A stretch of DNA of 64,000 bases. Source: an uncultured Eubacteriales bacterium (GTDB lineage Bacteria > Bacillota > Clostridia > Christensenellales > Borkfalkiaceae). Below the pieces are notes generated by a model. The model searched no databases, was not told where the DNA came from, and was given only the letters and a program-made list of their open reading frames with translations. Positions 29,128 through 37,293 of this stretch are shown in pieces (the stretch's first letter is position 1; every line of letters begins with the position of its first letter). Made by a program: the position numbers and the translations under genes. The stretch is from positions 43,513-107,512 of the forward strand of contig CAJLKN010000004.1 of the NCBI GenBank assembly GCA_905207235.1, read 5' to 3'.

Positions 29128-30453
29128 ATGGCATTGAAAGTATGTAAATTCGGCGGCACGTCAATGGCTGACGGGCACGTAATGAACAACGTTAAAAAGA
29201 TAGTTGAAAGCGACCCCGACCGTCGCTTTGTGGTCGTTTCGGCGCCAGGCAAGCGTTTTTCGGGCGATATAAAGGTAACCGACATGCTCTACAAATGTTT
29301 CAAAGATTTGCAGAGCGAGGGCACCTGCAAGACGGCGTTTTCAGATGTAAGAAAGCGCTTTGAAAGCATAGTAAAAGAGCTCAACCTCGATTTCGATATG
29401 GATACTGTCCTCGACGAGACGGAAGCGCGCATAGATATAGAAAAGAGCGAAGATTTCACTGCTTCGCGCGGCGAATATCTCTCCGCCGTGGTTATGGCGC
29501 ACCTTCTTGACGCAAAGTTTGTCGACAGCGAGGATGTCGTTTTCTTCGATGAAAGGGGACGCTTCGACGACGCGAAGAGCTATAAGGCTATCGCCGAGGC
29601 AGTCGAAGGCTGCAAAATTGCGGTATTCCCCGGCTTTTACGGCAAGGATGTCAACGGAAAGGTAAAGACCTTTTCGCGCGGCGGTTCGGATATTTCCGGC
29701 GCGATAGTCGCGCGCGCAGTGGGTGCGAGCGTGTATGAAAACTGGACGGACGTTTCCGGTTTCCTCGCCTGCGACCCCAGAATAGTCGAGAGCCCCAAGA
29801 GCATAAAGTGCCTCTCGTATAAGGAGCTTCGCGAGCTTTCCTATATGGGCGCCAACGTGCTTCATTCCGAAAGCATTTTCCCCGTGCGCAAGGCAAATAT
29901 CCCCATAGTGATCAAAAACACCTTCCGCCCCGAGGACGAGGGCACTTCCATTCTGCCGATAGCGCAGTATAAACCCAGCGGCAACATAGTAACGGGCATT
30001 GCGGGCAAAAAGAACTTCAGCGTAATATTCATAGAAAAATCTCATATGAACTATGAAATAGGCTTTGTCCGCAGGGTGCTTTCCGTATTCGAGCGCTTCG
30101 GCGTTTCGGTCGAGCATATCCCTTCGGGAATTGACACCATGTCCGTAGTTGTGGAAAGCAACCAGCTCAAGGGCTTTAAGCTCGAACAGATACTCGAATG
30201 CATAAAGAGCGAGACCGAGCCCGACTTCATGCGCGTATCCGAAAATATCGCGCTGATTGCCACCGTCGGACACGGCATGTCGTCGTCGATAGGCACTTCG
30301 GCAAGGCTTTTCAAGGCGCTTGCGGAAGCGGGAATAAACGTCAAAATGATTGACCAGGGCTCATCCGAGCTCAACATAATAGTCGCCGTCAAAAACGAAG
30401 ACATGGAAAAGTGCATTGCGGCAATTTATCGCGAATTTTTCGGCAACAACTGA
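29128..30453 (+). CDS. lysC: Aspartate kinase
   Basis: Phosphorylates aspartate, the first step toward lysine, threonine and methionine. The 441-residue protein is of the longer monofunctional type (class resembling LysC/ThrA kinase domains): VCKFGGTSMADG at the N-terminus, SRGGSDISGAIVARAV, ENWTDVSGFLACDPR, then two C-terminal ACT domains (from about residue 290; FGVSVEHIPSGIDTMSVVVES and AEAGINVKMIDQGSSELNIIVAV). The ACT pair makes feedback by lysine or threonine likely. The downstream enzymes asd, dapA and dapB are 26 kb away under a lysine riboswitch; no riboswitch is visible before this gene. Confidence 0.95.
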   Translation: MALKVCKFGGTSMADGHVMNNVKKIVESDPDRRFVVVSAPGKRFSGDIKVTDMLYKCFKDLQSEGTCKTAFSDVRKRFESIVKELNLDFDMDTVLDETEARIDIEKSEDFTASRGEYLSAVVMAHLLDAKFVDSEDVVFFDERGRFDDAKSYKAIAEAVEGCKIAVFPGFYGKDVNGKVKTFSRGGSDISGAIVARAVGASVYENWTDVSGFLACDPRIVESPKSIKCLSYKELRELSYMGANVLHSESIFPVRKANIPIVIKNTFRPEDEGTSILPIAQYKPSGNIVTGIAGKKNFSVIFIEKSHMNYEIGFVRRVLSVFERFGVSVEHIPSGIDTMSVVVESNQLKGFKLEQILECIKSETEPDFMRVSENIALIATVGHGMSSSIGTSARLFKALAEAGINVKMIDQGSSELNIIVAVKNEDMEKCIAAIYREFFGNN

Positions 30454-30478
30454 TTATAAATAAACCTATTGTACATAC

Positions 30479-30520
30479 AAAGCCGCGGAGGACTTTTAAA
30501 AAGTCCTCCGCGGCTTTTTT
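30479..30520 (+). terminator. Rho-independent terminator after aspartate kinase
   Basis: AAAGCCGCGGAGGACTTTT pairs with AAAAGTCCTCCGCGGCTTT, giving a very long stem with a minimal loop and a six-T tail. It ends the cdaA-lysC operon. The following 88 bases up to 30609 hold no gene. Confidence 0.93.
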
Positions 30521-30608
30521 ATGCTTTCAACCGCACATATATGCGGGGCAATTACTAAAAGCAGTGTTTTTATGCGTTGCCTTTTTGTCGGCGGCGCGAG
30601 CGTATTGG

Positions 30609-31073
30609 TCAATCAAATCTCTTTTTTCCAGAAATACTTTCGCACACCACTTTGTAAACTGCAACAGTCGGCAGCGCGGCGCATTCTTCAGCCGAATAAT
30701 TTTCAAATCCAGTATGCGAAAGCAGCGCCTTAATTCCGCGTATTTTTTCCTCGCCTTGGCATTTTTCGGCTTTTCCCTCGGCTATAACGCTCTCATAGTC
30801 GGCAGTTATCGAATGCCCCGTCTCGATGTAACCGTGCATGATATCCCATTCGAGGCACACGCGGTTGTCGGCATTCAACAAGTCGATTTTTCTGCCCTCA
30901 GTGGCACAGTGAAAAAATACCGTAAGCCTGCCGCCCTCGACCTCGTAACCGAAGGAAAGGGGAACAATGTAGGGATATTCCTCGTCCTTCATAGCCATTC
31001 GCACGGTTGCACACCTTTCAATTACAGATATTATGTCATCAAATTGCTTTATTTCGCGCTGAAATTTTCTCAT
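30609..31073 (-). CDS. Pyridoxamine 5'-phosphate oxidase-like flavin protein (NimA type)
   Basis: A 154-residue FMN-binding split-barrel protein. The pattern MRKFQREIKQFDDIISVIERC, CATVRMAMKDEEYPYIVPLSFGYE, VFFHCATEGRKIDLL and NADNRVCLEWD is that of the PNPOx-like family that includes the nitroimidazole reductases NimA-J. The real function in most anaerobes is unknown; resistance should not be assumed. The ATG at 31073 is backed by AAAGGAGA and by a perfectly spaced promoter; longer readings extending to 31373 run antisense through the glycosyltransferase gene and are not real. Confidence 0.87.
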   Translation of the reverse strand: MRKFQREIKQFDDIISVIERCATVRMAMKDEEYPYIVPLSFGYEVEGGRLTVFFHCATEGRKIDLLNADNRVCLEWDIMHGYIETGHSITADYESVIAEGKAEKCQGEEKIRGIKALLSHTGFENYSAEECAALPTVAVYKVVCESISGKKRFD

Positions 31074-31091
31074 GTTATCTCCTTTTTTATT

Positions 31092-31120
31092 ATTATATAA
31101 GCTGCTTCGGCGGCAGTCAA
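31092..31120 (-). promoter_or_regulatory. sigma-A promoter of the PNPOx-like gene
   Basis: On the minus strand TTGACT (31120-31115), a 17-base spacer and TATAAT (31097-31092). The transcription start would fall about ten bases before the Shine-Dalgarno. Confidence 0.8.
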
Positions 31121-31176
31121 ATAATTTTATCTTTTGCTCCGTAACGCGCCGAAAACTGATTTCATAAAATATATAG

Positions 31177-32229
31177 ATGACGCTGACGGTATGTATGATT
31201 GTAAAAAATGAAAGCGATGTCATTGAGCGCAGCGTAGGCTGTGCAATGTCTGTCGCAGACAGAGTGATAGTCGTCGATACGGGTTCGACTGACGGAACGG
31301 CGCAAATGGCAAAAAACCTCGGCGCGGACGTATTCAGTTTCGACTGGTGCGACGATTTTTCTGCGGCGCGCAATTACTCGTTTTCTCTGGCGGACAGCGA
31401 TTATGTAATGTGGCTGGATGCCGATGATTATATTTCTGCAAGCGACGTCGATGAGATAAAGCGAATAGTTAAGGAGGGCGGCTTCGATGTCGCCATGCTA
31501 AAATACAAAAGCGGCGATCTGACCTATTACCGCGAAAGAATACTGCGCCGCGCGATGAATTTTGAATGGTGCGGAGCAGTGCACGAAGTGATAACGCCGC
31601 GCGGAGAGATAAAATACTTTTCCGCCGCGATTGAGCATAAAAAGATAAAACCTACCGACCCTATGCGAAACCTTTTGATTTATCAGAAGCAGATAGCAAA
31701 AGGCGTGCGCCTCGACGAGCGCCAGAAATTTTATTACGGGCGCGAGCTGTTTTACAACAGAATGTACTTGCAGGCGACAGCCGTTCTGAATGATTTTTTA
31801 AAAGGAAATGGCTGGGTGCAGAATAAGGCGGAGGCGTGCAGAACGCTTTTTTATTGCTATCAGGCGATGGGCGAAAGGGAAAATGCGCGCTTGTCTCTTG
31901 TGAAGTCATTTTTGTATGTCCCGCCCCGCGCGCAGGATTGCTGTCTGCTTGCCGACAGCTTTTTTTCCGAAAACGATTTCGCAACGGCGCAATACTGGTA
32001 TAAGTGCGCGTTGAATTCAACGGAAAGGGCGGAAGATGGCGGCTTTGTGGACGATAAGTATTCCGGCTATATCCCTTGCATTAGCCTTTGCGTGCTTTAC
32101 GACAGACAGGGCGATTACAAAAATGCATTTTTTTGGAACGAGCGGGCGGGTGAGTTTTCGCCCGACGATCCTTCTTACCTTAAAAATAAACTTTATTTAT
32201 CTTCAAAACTAAACGGAGAAAACAACTGA
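31177..32229 (+). CDS. Family 2 glycosyltransferase with C-terminal TPR region, coupled to the collagen-like gene
   Basis: A 350-residue soluble GT2 enzyme. The N-terminal 110 residues form the GT-A domain (LTVCMIVKNESDVIERSV, VDTGSTDGT, and the metal site WLDADD at about residues 85-90), of the type that includes SunS and other protein-modifying glycosyltransferases. The C-terminal half (about 160-340) is a TPR-like helical repeat (KFYYGRELFYNRMYLQA, ALNSTERAEDGG). Its stop TGA overlaps the ATG of the collagen-like gene (TGATG), a strong sign of translational coupling. I infer that the enzyme glycosylates threonines of that partner. Confidence 0.88.
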   Translation: MTLTVCMIVKNESDVIERSVGCAMSVADRVIVVDTGSTDGTAQMAKNLGADVFSFDWCDDFSAARNYSFSLADSDYVMWLDADDYISASDVDEIKRIVKEGGFDVAMLKYKSGDLTYYRERILRRAMNFEWCGAVHEVITPRGEIKYFSAAIEHKKIKPTDPMRNLLIYQKQIAKGVRLDERQKFYYGRELFYNRMYLQATAVLNDFLKGNGWVQNKAEACRTLFYCYQAMGERENARLSLVKSFLYVPPRAQDCCLLADSFFSENDFATAQYWYKCALNSTERAEDGGFVDDKYSGYIPCISLCVLYDRQGDYKNAFFWNERAGEFSPDDPSYLKNKLYLSSKLNGENN

Positions 32230-33572
32230 TGACAAAAGATATATTTATCCGCATGATGTGCTGTAACGGCTGCGGCGGTTGCGGCGGATGCGGAGGCGGT
32301 TGCGATGACGGCAGTTCGGTTGTAACGCGCGTTGTGTACACTCTTACGGGCATCACGGGACCTACGGGCGCCACAGGACCTAAGGGTTCAACGGGAGCGA
32401 CGGGACCGACAGGTCCGACGGGCGCCACAGGTGCAACTGGTAGTACAGGTGGTACAGGTAATACAGGTAGTACAGGCGCAACGGGACCCACAGGCGTAAC
32501 AGGACCCACGGGCGCAACGGGACCCACAGGCGTAACGGGACCTACGGGTGCGACGGGACCCACGGGACCGACTGGACCTACGGGCGTGGCTGATACATTG
32601 GCAGTCGGAACAACCACAACGGGCGACGCAGGTACGCAGGCGTCCGTAACCGATGTCGGCAGCGGAACGCAGCATATTCTCGACTTCGTTATCCCCCGCG
32701 GCGACACAGGCGCCACGGGACCTACTGGTGCGACGGGACCTACGGGTGTAACAGGGCCTACGGGCATAACAGGACCTACGGGCATAACAGGACCTACGGG
32801 CATAACAGGACCTACGGGTGTAACAGGACCTACGGGCACAACAGGACCTACGGGCGCAACAGGACCTACGGGTGTAACGGGACCTACGGGTGCGACGGGA
32901 CCTACGGGCGCAACAGGACCCACAGGCGTAACAGGACCCACTGGTGTAACGGGACCCACGGGTGCGACAGGTCCCACGGGACCGACCGGACCTACGGGTG
33001 TCGATGGTACAACTTCAACGCTGGCGGTCGGCACGACGACTACTGGCGACGAGGGCACTTTTGCGGCGGTAACCGATTCGGGCAGCGGCAACGACCATGT
33101 TTTCGACTTCTACATTCCCCGCGGAGACAAGGGGGAAAAGGGCGAAAAAGGAGACCCCGGCGACTGTTCGCCCATATCTGTGGGTGCAGTCTTTATTTCG
33201 TGCGACAATGTGGAGCCCGGCGAGGAATTTGCCCGCTTCGACACGCATAAGGTTTATCCCGAAACAAGCGAAGCGTTCGAGGTGCGCGGTGAAAAAATTA
33301 TTTTAAAACAGCCCGCGCTTTACAGCGTATCCATAAACGTCTGCTACTGCAACCGTGCCTGCGAGTTGGGCGAGGTCGTATTGCACCTCAACGACCAACC
33401 TATTTGCTACACGCGGCGCAGCATGCCGCCCTGCACGATGGGCGCTTCGTCCGACTACACTTTCATGGCGGAGGACGGCGACACGCTTAAAGTTGCTTTC
33501 AGCAAAACGGATAATTTCAAAGATATCAGGTTGAATGTTACGATTACTCAGATGATTGTAAACGATAACTGA
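32229..33572 (+). CDS. Collagen-like surface glycoprotein, BclA type
   Basis: The 447-residue protein has a short Cys/Gly-rich head (11 Gly-Cys alternations in residues 11-27), then two collagen-like blocks of Gly-X-Thr triplets: about 27 triplets at residues 41-121 and about 34 at 158-259, mostly GPT alternating with GAT, GVT or GIT. Two copies of a 36-residue module (LAVGTTTTGD ... DFxIPRGD) follow the blocks at about 124-159 and 264-300. The C-terminal 145 residues form a beta-rich domain like the trimeric C1q-fold end of Bacillus BclA. Almost every third residue is Thr, an ideal O-glycosylation substrate. No signal peptide is seen, as in exosporium proteins. A spore-surface or cell-surface fibre is the likely role. 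Confidence 0.85.
   Translation: MTKDIFIRMMCCNGCGGCGGCGGGCDDGSSVVTRVVYTLTGITGPTGATGPKGSTGATGPTGPTGATGATGSTGGTGNTGSTGATGPTGVTGPTGATGPTGVTGPTGATGPTGPTGPTGVADTLAVGTTTTGDAGTQASVTDVGSGTQHILDFVIPRGDTGATGPTGATGPTGVTGPTGITGPTGITGPTGITGPTGVTGPTGTTGPTGATGPTGVTGPTGATGPTGATGPTGVTGPTGVTGPTGATGPTGPTGPTGVDGTTSTLAVGTTTTGDEGTFAAVTDSGSGNDHVFDFYIPRGDKGEKGEKGDPGDCSPISVGAVFISCDNVEPGEEFARFDTHKVYPETSEAFEVRGEKIILKQPALYSVSINVCYCNRACELGEVVLHLNDQPICYTRRSMPPCTMGASSDYTFMAEDGDTLKVAFSKTDNFKDIRLNVTITQMIVNDN
32347..33001 (+). repeat. Nine- and 18-base degenerate triplet repeats encoding Gly-X-Thr
   Basis: The coding DNA of the two collagen blocks is built of GGACC(T/C)AC(G/A)GG(C/T)-type nonamers, with the third-position bases varying. 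It is interrupted at about 32592-32699 by the first non-collagen module. Such repeats expand and contract by slippage, so length should differ between strains. Confidence 0.85.
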
Positions 33573-33579
33573 AATAAAA

Positions 33580-33615
33580 GGGGAGGCAGGGTAAAACCTG
33601 CCTCCCCATATTTTG
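33580..33615 (+). terminator. Bidirectional terminator between the collagen-like gene and the GNAT gene
   Basis: GGGGAGGCAGG and CCTGCCTCCCC form an 11-base stem around GTAAAA. T-rich sequence follows on the plus strand (ATATTTTGC), and on the minus strand the other side reads CTTTTATTTC. Confidence 0.85.
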
Positions 33616-33634
33616 CTTAATTTTTATTAAAAAC

Positions 33635-34189
33635 TTAAAATGCTTTTGTCTTGTAAGCATACTCATAAAGCGCGTTTTTTATTTGTTCAAGCTCGTCAGC
33701 CGTCGCAACTGCGCCATGCGTCATCAGCATCAGCCGCTTGGGTTTTCCGTCGTCTGAAAGCGGCGGCTGGAAATATTCATATTCGTTGAGGTAAAAGCCG
33801 TGCCGCATGTAAAAATTTATGCGCCTTGAACAAATCTCACTTTCGGGCGGCTCCACTTCAAGACATATTTGTCCTTGCAATAAATTTAAAACTTCGTCCA
33901 AAAAAGCTCCGCCCAGACCTGCGCCCCTTAAATCTTTTCTGACGGCAAAATGTTCCAAAAAATTAAGTCCGTCTATCTGCCACGCCGCAATAAAAGCAGC
34001 TATTTTTCCGTCTTCGCCGCGGGAAAAATAAACTTTGTAACGCTCGTCGTCAAACAGCGCAAGCTGTTTTTCGCGCGGGCGGTATTCGTCCTTGGGAAAG
34101 CTGTCCTGCATGACGGCGAACATCTCGCCAAACATGTCTTTTTGCATTAATTCGACCATATATCGGGGTGTAACTCCAAATTCGTACAT
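33635..34189 (-). CDS. GNAT N-acetyltransferase
   Basis: A 184-residue acetyltransferase. An N-terminal segment (MYEFGVTPRYMVELMQKDMFG) precedes the GNAT core, with the acetyl-CoA loop AVRKDLRGAGLGGAFLDEV at about residues 112-130 and FYMRHGFYLNEYEYF in motif B. The C-terminal tail KPKRLMLMTHG is typical of small clostridial GNATs. A GTG at 34210 would add seven residues; neither start has a clear Shine-Dalgarno. It has its own promoter and is convergent with the collagen-like gene. Substrate unknown. Confidence 0.82.
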   Translation of the reverse strand: MYEFGVTPRYMVELMQKDMFGEMFAVMQDSFPKDEYRPREKQLALFDDERYKVYFSRGEDGKIAAFIAAWQIDGLNFLEHFAVRKDLRGAGLGGAFLDEVLNLLQGQICLEVEPPESEICSRRINFYMRHGFYLNEYEYFQPPLSDDGKPKRLMLMTHGAVATADELEQIKNALYEYAYKTKAF

Positions 34190-34264
34190 TTTGTGCGCAA
34201 GTTTATGCACTATAATTCAATAAAATAAAGCAAATTTTTCGCGCATACAGATTGTATCATACAG

Positions 34265-34293
34265 ATTATATATTGCCGCGCGATTAAAGTCAA
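34265..34293 (-). promoter_or_regulatory. sigma-A promoter of the GNAT gene
   Basis: On the minus strand TTGACT (34293-34288), a 17-base spacer and TATAAT (34270-34265). Confidence 0.75.
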
Positions 34294-34317
34294 GCGGCGG
34301 TGGTTAAGAGCGTATTT

Positions 34318-34349
34318 GCTTGCCAAAACGCGGCAAGTAGTGTTACAAT
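34318..34349 (+). promoter_or_regulatory. Promoter of prmA with an overlapping dyad
   Basis: TTGCCA (34320-34325), an 18-base spacer and TACAAT (34344-34349). An inverted repeat CTTGCC - 7 bases - GGCAAG covers the -35 and first part of the spacer (about 34318-34336), placed where a repressor could bind. It is not the HrcA CIRCE sequence. Confidence 0.55.
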
Positions 34350-34379
34350 ATAAAAAATAAATCTTAACGGAAAAACTTT

Positions 34380-35324
34380 ATGAAATTTACCGAAATCACT
34401 GTTCATACTTCTTCGGAGGGAAGCGAACTTATCGCCGATATTATGTGGCGTTATTCGTCCTACGGAGTGGCAATCTCGGACGTCAAAGACGTAATTGCTT
34501 TGCAGAACGATAAAGTTATGTATTGGGATTACATGGACGACGAACTCACGCGCGATATGTCGGGCGACGTGCTCGTCAAGGCGTTTATTCCCGTGGATAT
34601 TACCGCGCAGAAACTGCCCGAAATCAGACGCGATATTGATGAAATGGCGTCGTCCTGCGGCGGAGCTCTTCCGCTCGGTTCGCTCGAAATGACGACGCGC
34701 GTCGTCGAAGGCGACGATTGGATAGAAATCTGGCGCAAGCATTTCCGCCCCATACATATAGGCGCGATTGTTGTCGTGCCCGAATGGATATCATACGAAA
34801 AGGCGGAAGGCGAAGAGGTTGTAAAGCTGGATAACAACATGGCTTTCGGAACGGGCGAACACGAAACCACGGCTATGTGCGTCGAACTTTTGCAGAAATT
34901 TTTAACCCCCGACAGCGTTTGTATAGACGTCGGTTGCGGCAGCGGTATTCTCGGCATAAGCGCGGTCAAACTGGGTGCGAAACACGCATATCTTACCGAT
35001 ATAGACTATGTTGCGGTAAAGAGCGCGACGCATAACTGCGCGCTGAACGGCGTATCGGACAAAGTTACCGTCGCTCATTCCGATTTGCTTGAAAATTCGT
35101 CCGTAAAGGGCGATATAATGCTCGCAAACATAACTGCGGATATCCTTGAAAGGCTGGCGCCTTCCATACCTAAAAATCTCGCGGACGGCGGCGCTCTCAT
35201 TCTCAGCGGAATAATAGACGAGAAAAAGGACGGCGTGATAAAGGCTTATACCGCGCAGGGGCTCGAGCTCAAAGAGGAGATGAAGAGGGGGGAATGGAAC
35301 GCGCTCGCGTTCGTCAGAAAATGA
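34380..35324 (+). CDS. prmA: Ribosomal protein L11 methyltransferase
   Basis: Methylates ribosomal protein L11 with SAM. The 314-residue length, the N-terminal substrate domain, the catalytic-domain motifs NNMAFGTGEHETTAMCVELL and CIDVGCGSGILGISAVKLGA, the LANITADIL motif and the C-terminal KRGEWNALAFVRK are all diagnostic. Its stop TGA overlaps the rsmE ATG (ATGA). prmA-rsmE-mtaB is a conserved Firmicutes block, usually downstream of dnaJ; dnaJ is not here. Confidence 0.96.
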   Translation: MKFTEITVHTSSEGSELIADIMWRYSSYGVAISDVKDVIALQNDKVMYWDYMDDELTRDMSGDVLVKAFIPVDITAQKLPEIRRDIDEMASSCGGALPLGSLEMTTRVVEGDDWIEIWRKHFRPIHIGAIVVVPEWISYEKAEGEEVVKLDNNMAFGTGEHETTAMCVELLQKFLTPDSVCIDVGCGSGILGISAVKLGAKHAYLTDIDYVAVKSATHNCALNGVSDKVTVAHSDLLENSSVKGDIMLANITADILERLAPSIPKNLADGGALILSGIIDEKKDGVIKAYTAQGLELKEEMKRGEWNALAFVRK

Positions 35325-36052
35325 GTGCTCCCCACAGATTTTTCGTAAGCTCCGTAAATTATCCCGAACAGAGCGAAATCGTCGTTGACGGCGACGAGTT
35401 TATCCATGCAAAGACTGTGCTTCGCGTAGAGGAAGGCAGCGAAATTATACTTCTCGACAACAGCGGAAAGGAATATTCTGCGATCGTCGTTTCGGTGGGC
35501 AAACGCGCTTTGACGGCACATATTACGGGGGTAAATGTCGGCGACAGACAGGCTTCTACGCCCGTATATCTTCTTTGCGGCGCGCTCAAAGGCGATAAAA
35601 CCGAACTCGTCGTGCAGAAAGCAACAGAGCTTGGCGTTTCGGCGATAGGCGTATTCAAATCGCGCTATTGTTCGGCATATCTCAACGAAAACAAAATAGA
35701 AAGGCTCAACAAGGTCGCGCGCGAAGCAACCAAACAGTGCATGCGCAGCATAGCGCCCGAAGTCGTTTACTTCGATGATTTCAAAAGCGCGCTAGCCTCG
35801 GCTGAGGGTTATAAAAATAAACTGTTCGCCTGCGAATTTGCGGGCGCAAGCGATATTGATATCCGCGCTTTATCCGGTCCGACCGCCATTGTAGTCGGCA
35901 GCGAGGGCGGTTTTTCCGACGAGGAATATGATATTGCAAAGAGTGAATACGGCTTTTCGGGCATAACGCTCGGCAAGCGCATACTCCGCGCCGAAACGGC
36001 GGCGGTCAGCGCGTGCGCAATAGTTATGTTCTGTCTGGGTGAAATGCAATGA
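35321..36052 (+). CDS. rsmE: 16S rRNA (uracil-1498-N3)-methyltransferase
   Basis: A SPOUT methyltransferase acting on U1498 of 16S rRNA. The 243-residue protein starts APHRFFVSSVNY as RsmE proteins do, has a PUA-like N-terminal domain, and the knot motifs LLCGALKGDKTELVVQKATELGV, VVGSEGGFSDEEYD and TLGKRILRAETAAVSA. The ATG at 35321 overlaps prmA by four bases, and its own end overlaps mtaB by four bases, so all three are translationally coupled. Confidence 0.95.
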   Translation: MSAPHRFFVSSVNYPEQSEIVVDGDEFIHAKTVLRVEEGSEIILLDNSGKEYSAIVVSVGKRALTAHITGVNVGDRQASTPVYLLCGALKGDKTELVVQKATELGVSAIGVFKSRYCSAYLNENKIERLNKVAREATKQCMRSIAPEVVYFDDFKSALASAEGYKNKLFACEFAGASDIDIRALSGPTAIVVGSEGGFSDEEYDIAKSEYGFSGITLGKRILRAETAAVSACAIVMFCLGEMQ

Positions 36053-37284
36053 AGGCGGTTGTGTTTACCCTCGGCTGTAAGGTCAACGAGGTTGAAAGCG
36101 CATCTATTATGAGCGCACTCGAAAAGCTCGGCTGGGAAGTTTCTTCTTCGCTCGGTTATGCCGACGTGTATGTCTTAAATACCTGCGCCGTTACGCGCGA
36201 GGCGGAAAAAAAGAGCCGTCAGCTCATTGCAAGGGTAAGAAAATTTAACTCACAAGCCCCCGTGTATGTCTGCGGCTGTGCTTCCGAAAAGAACAGCGAA
36301 CAGTTTTCCGACCGCGGGGTAAAATTCGTGTGCGGCGCTAGGGACAAGCAGAGCCTTCTCGACGCCATAGCGCAGGATTTTGGTTGCGGCACGCGAGTTG
36401 TCGCGGGGCTTCCCAAACAGGTGCGCACTCGCGCATTTATAAAAATAGGCGACGGCTGCAATAATTTCTGTTCGTACTGCATTATACCTTATCTGCGCGG
36501 GAGGGTGTCTTCCCGTCCCGTAAAAGATATCGTTGACGAAGTCGCCAGAACGCAGGCGGACGAAGTTGTGCTTACGGCGATAAACATCTCGGCTTACGGT
36601 ATGGACATTCAAAGTTCACTGACAGAGCTTATTCTCGCCCTTTCAGAAAGCGAAAAGCGCATACGCCTCGGCTCTTTGGAGTGCGGCGTGATAGACGACG
36701 AGTTTTTGAAAGCCTGCGCAGGGCTGAAAGATTTTGCGCCGCAGTTTCATCTTTCCTTGCAGAGCGGTTCGGACAAGGTTTTAAAGGCGATGAACAGGCA
36801 CTATACCCGCGCGCAGTATCTCGAAAAATGCAGGCTCATTTATAAATACTTTCCTGGCGCGTCTATAACCACGGATATAATCGCAGGGTTCTGCGGCGAA
36901 ACGGATGAAGATTTTGCAGACAGCCTCAGTATTATAAAAGAAGCGGGTTTTGCCCGCGTTCATGCGTTCGCATATTCGCCCAGAGAGGGTACAAAAGCGT
37001 ATTCGTTGCAGGATATCCCCGCACCAATCAAGGATAAACGCCTGCACGCGCTTATTGCCGAAGGCGAAAGGGCTGAAAAAGAATTCATATCTTTGCGCGA
37101 AGGAAAAGTCAGACAGGTAATATTTGAAGACTTCGACGGACAATATACCTGCGGATACACTCCCGAATATATTAAAGTTTACGTCGCGGGAAATCATCAT
37201 GGACGCGCGGACGTCGTGTTGGGCAAGGCGTTCCGCGACGGGGCAATGGCTGAATTTAAAGACGGGGCTGCCTATCGGTTATAA
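36049..37284 (+). CDS. mtaB: tRNA t6A37 methylthiotransferase
   Basis: A radical SAM enzyme converting t6A37 to ms2t6A37 in tRNAs that read ANN codons. The 411-residue protein has the N-terminal UPF0004 domain (FTLGCKVNEVES, NTCAVTREAEKKSRQ, VCGCASEKN, three cluster cysteines), the radical SAM site CNNFCSYCIIPYLRGRVSSR, and the IRLGSLECGVIDDEF and FHLSLQSGSD segments of the MtaB branch, distinguishing it from MiaB and RimO. The C-terminal TRAM domain is short. The start overlaps rsmE (ATGA). Confidence 0.95.
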   Translation: MKAVVFTLGCKVNEVESASIMSALEKLGWEVSSSLGYADVYVLNTCAVTREAEKKSRQLIARVRKFNSQAPVYVCGCASEKNSEQFSDRGVKFVCGARDKQSLLDAIAQDFGCGTRVVAGLPKQVRTRAFIKIGDGCNNFCSYCIIPYLRGRVSSRPVKDIVDEVARTQADEVVLTAINISAYGMDIQSSLTELILALSESEKRIRLGSLECGVIDDEFLKACAGLKDFAPQFHLSLQSGSDKVLKAMNRHYTRAQYLEKCRLIYKYFPGASITTDIIAGFCGETDEDFADSLSIIKEAGFARVHAFAYSPREGTKAYSLQDIPAPIKDKRLHALIAEGERAEKEFISLREGKVRQVIFEDFDGQYTCGYTPEYIKVYVAGNHHGRADVVLGKAFRDGAMAEFKDGAAYRL

Positions 37285-37293
37285 AGGAGTTTT

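Noticed and set aside
30411..31100. A 229-residue plus-strand frame
   Set aside because: It crosses the lysC terminator and runs antisense to the PNPOx-like gene, which has a consensus promoter and Shine-Dalgarno.
31143..31171. A sigma-K-like promoter (AC, 16-17 bases, CATAAAATA) before the glycosyltransferase
   Set aside because: It would fit a spore-surface operon, but transcription would start at about 31178, at the ATG of 31177, and a CATANNNTA match is easily found by chance.
30609..31373. A 254-residue version of the PNPOx-like protein
   Set aside because: The first 100 residues are antisense to the glycosyltransferase gene and promoter region; the ATG at 31073 has the ribosome site.
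32347..33001. A CRISPR-like look to the regularly spaced nonamers
   Set aside because: Units are contiguous, keep the reading frame and encode Gly-X-Thr; there are no unique spacers and no cas genes.
32180..33091. A 303-residue minus-strand frame of Pro-Val-Gly-Pro repeats
   Set aside because: It is the antisense of the collagen-like gene; the open frame follows from the repeat and has no ribosome site.
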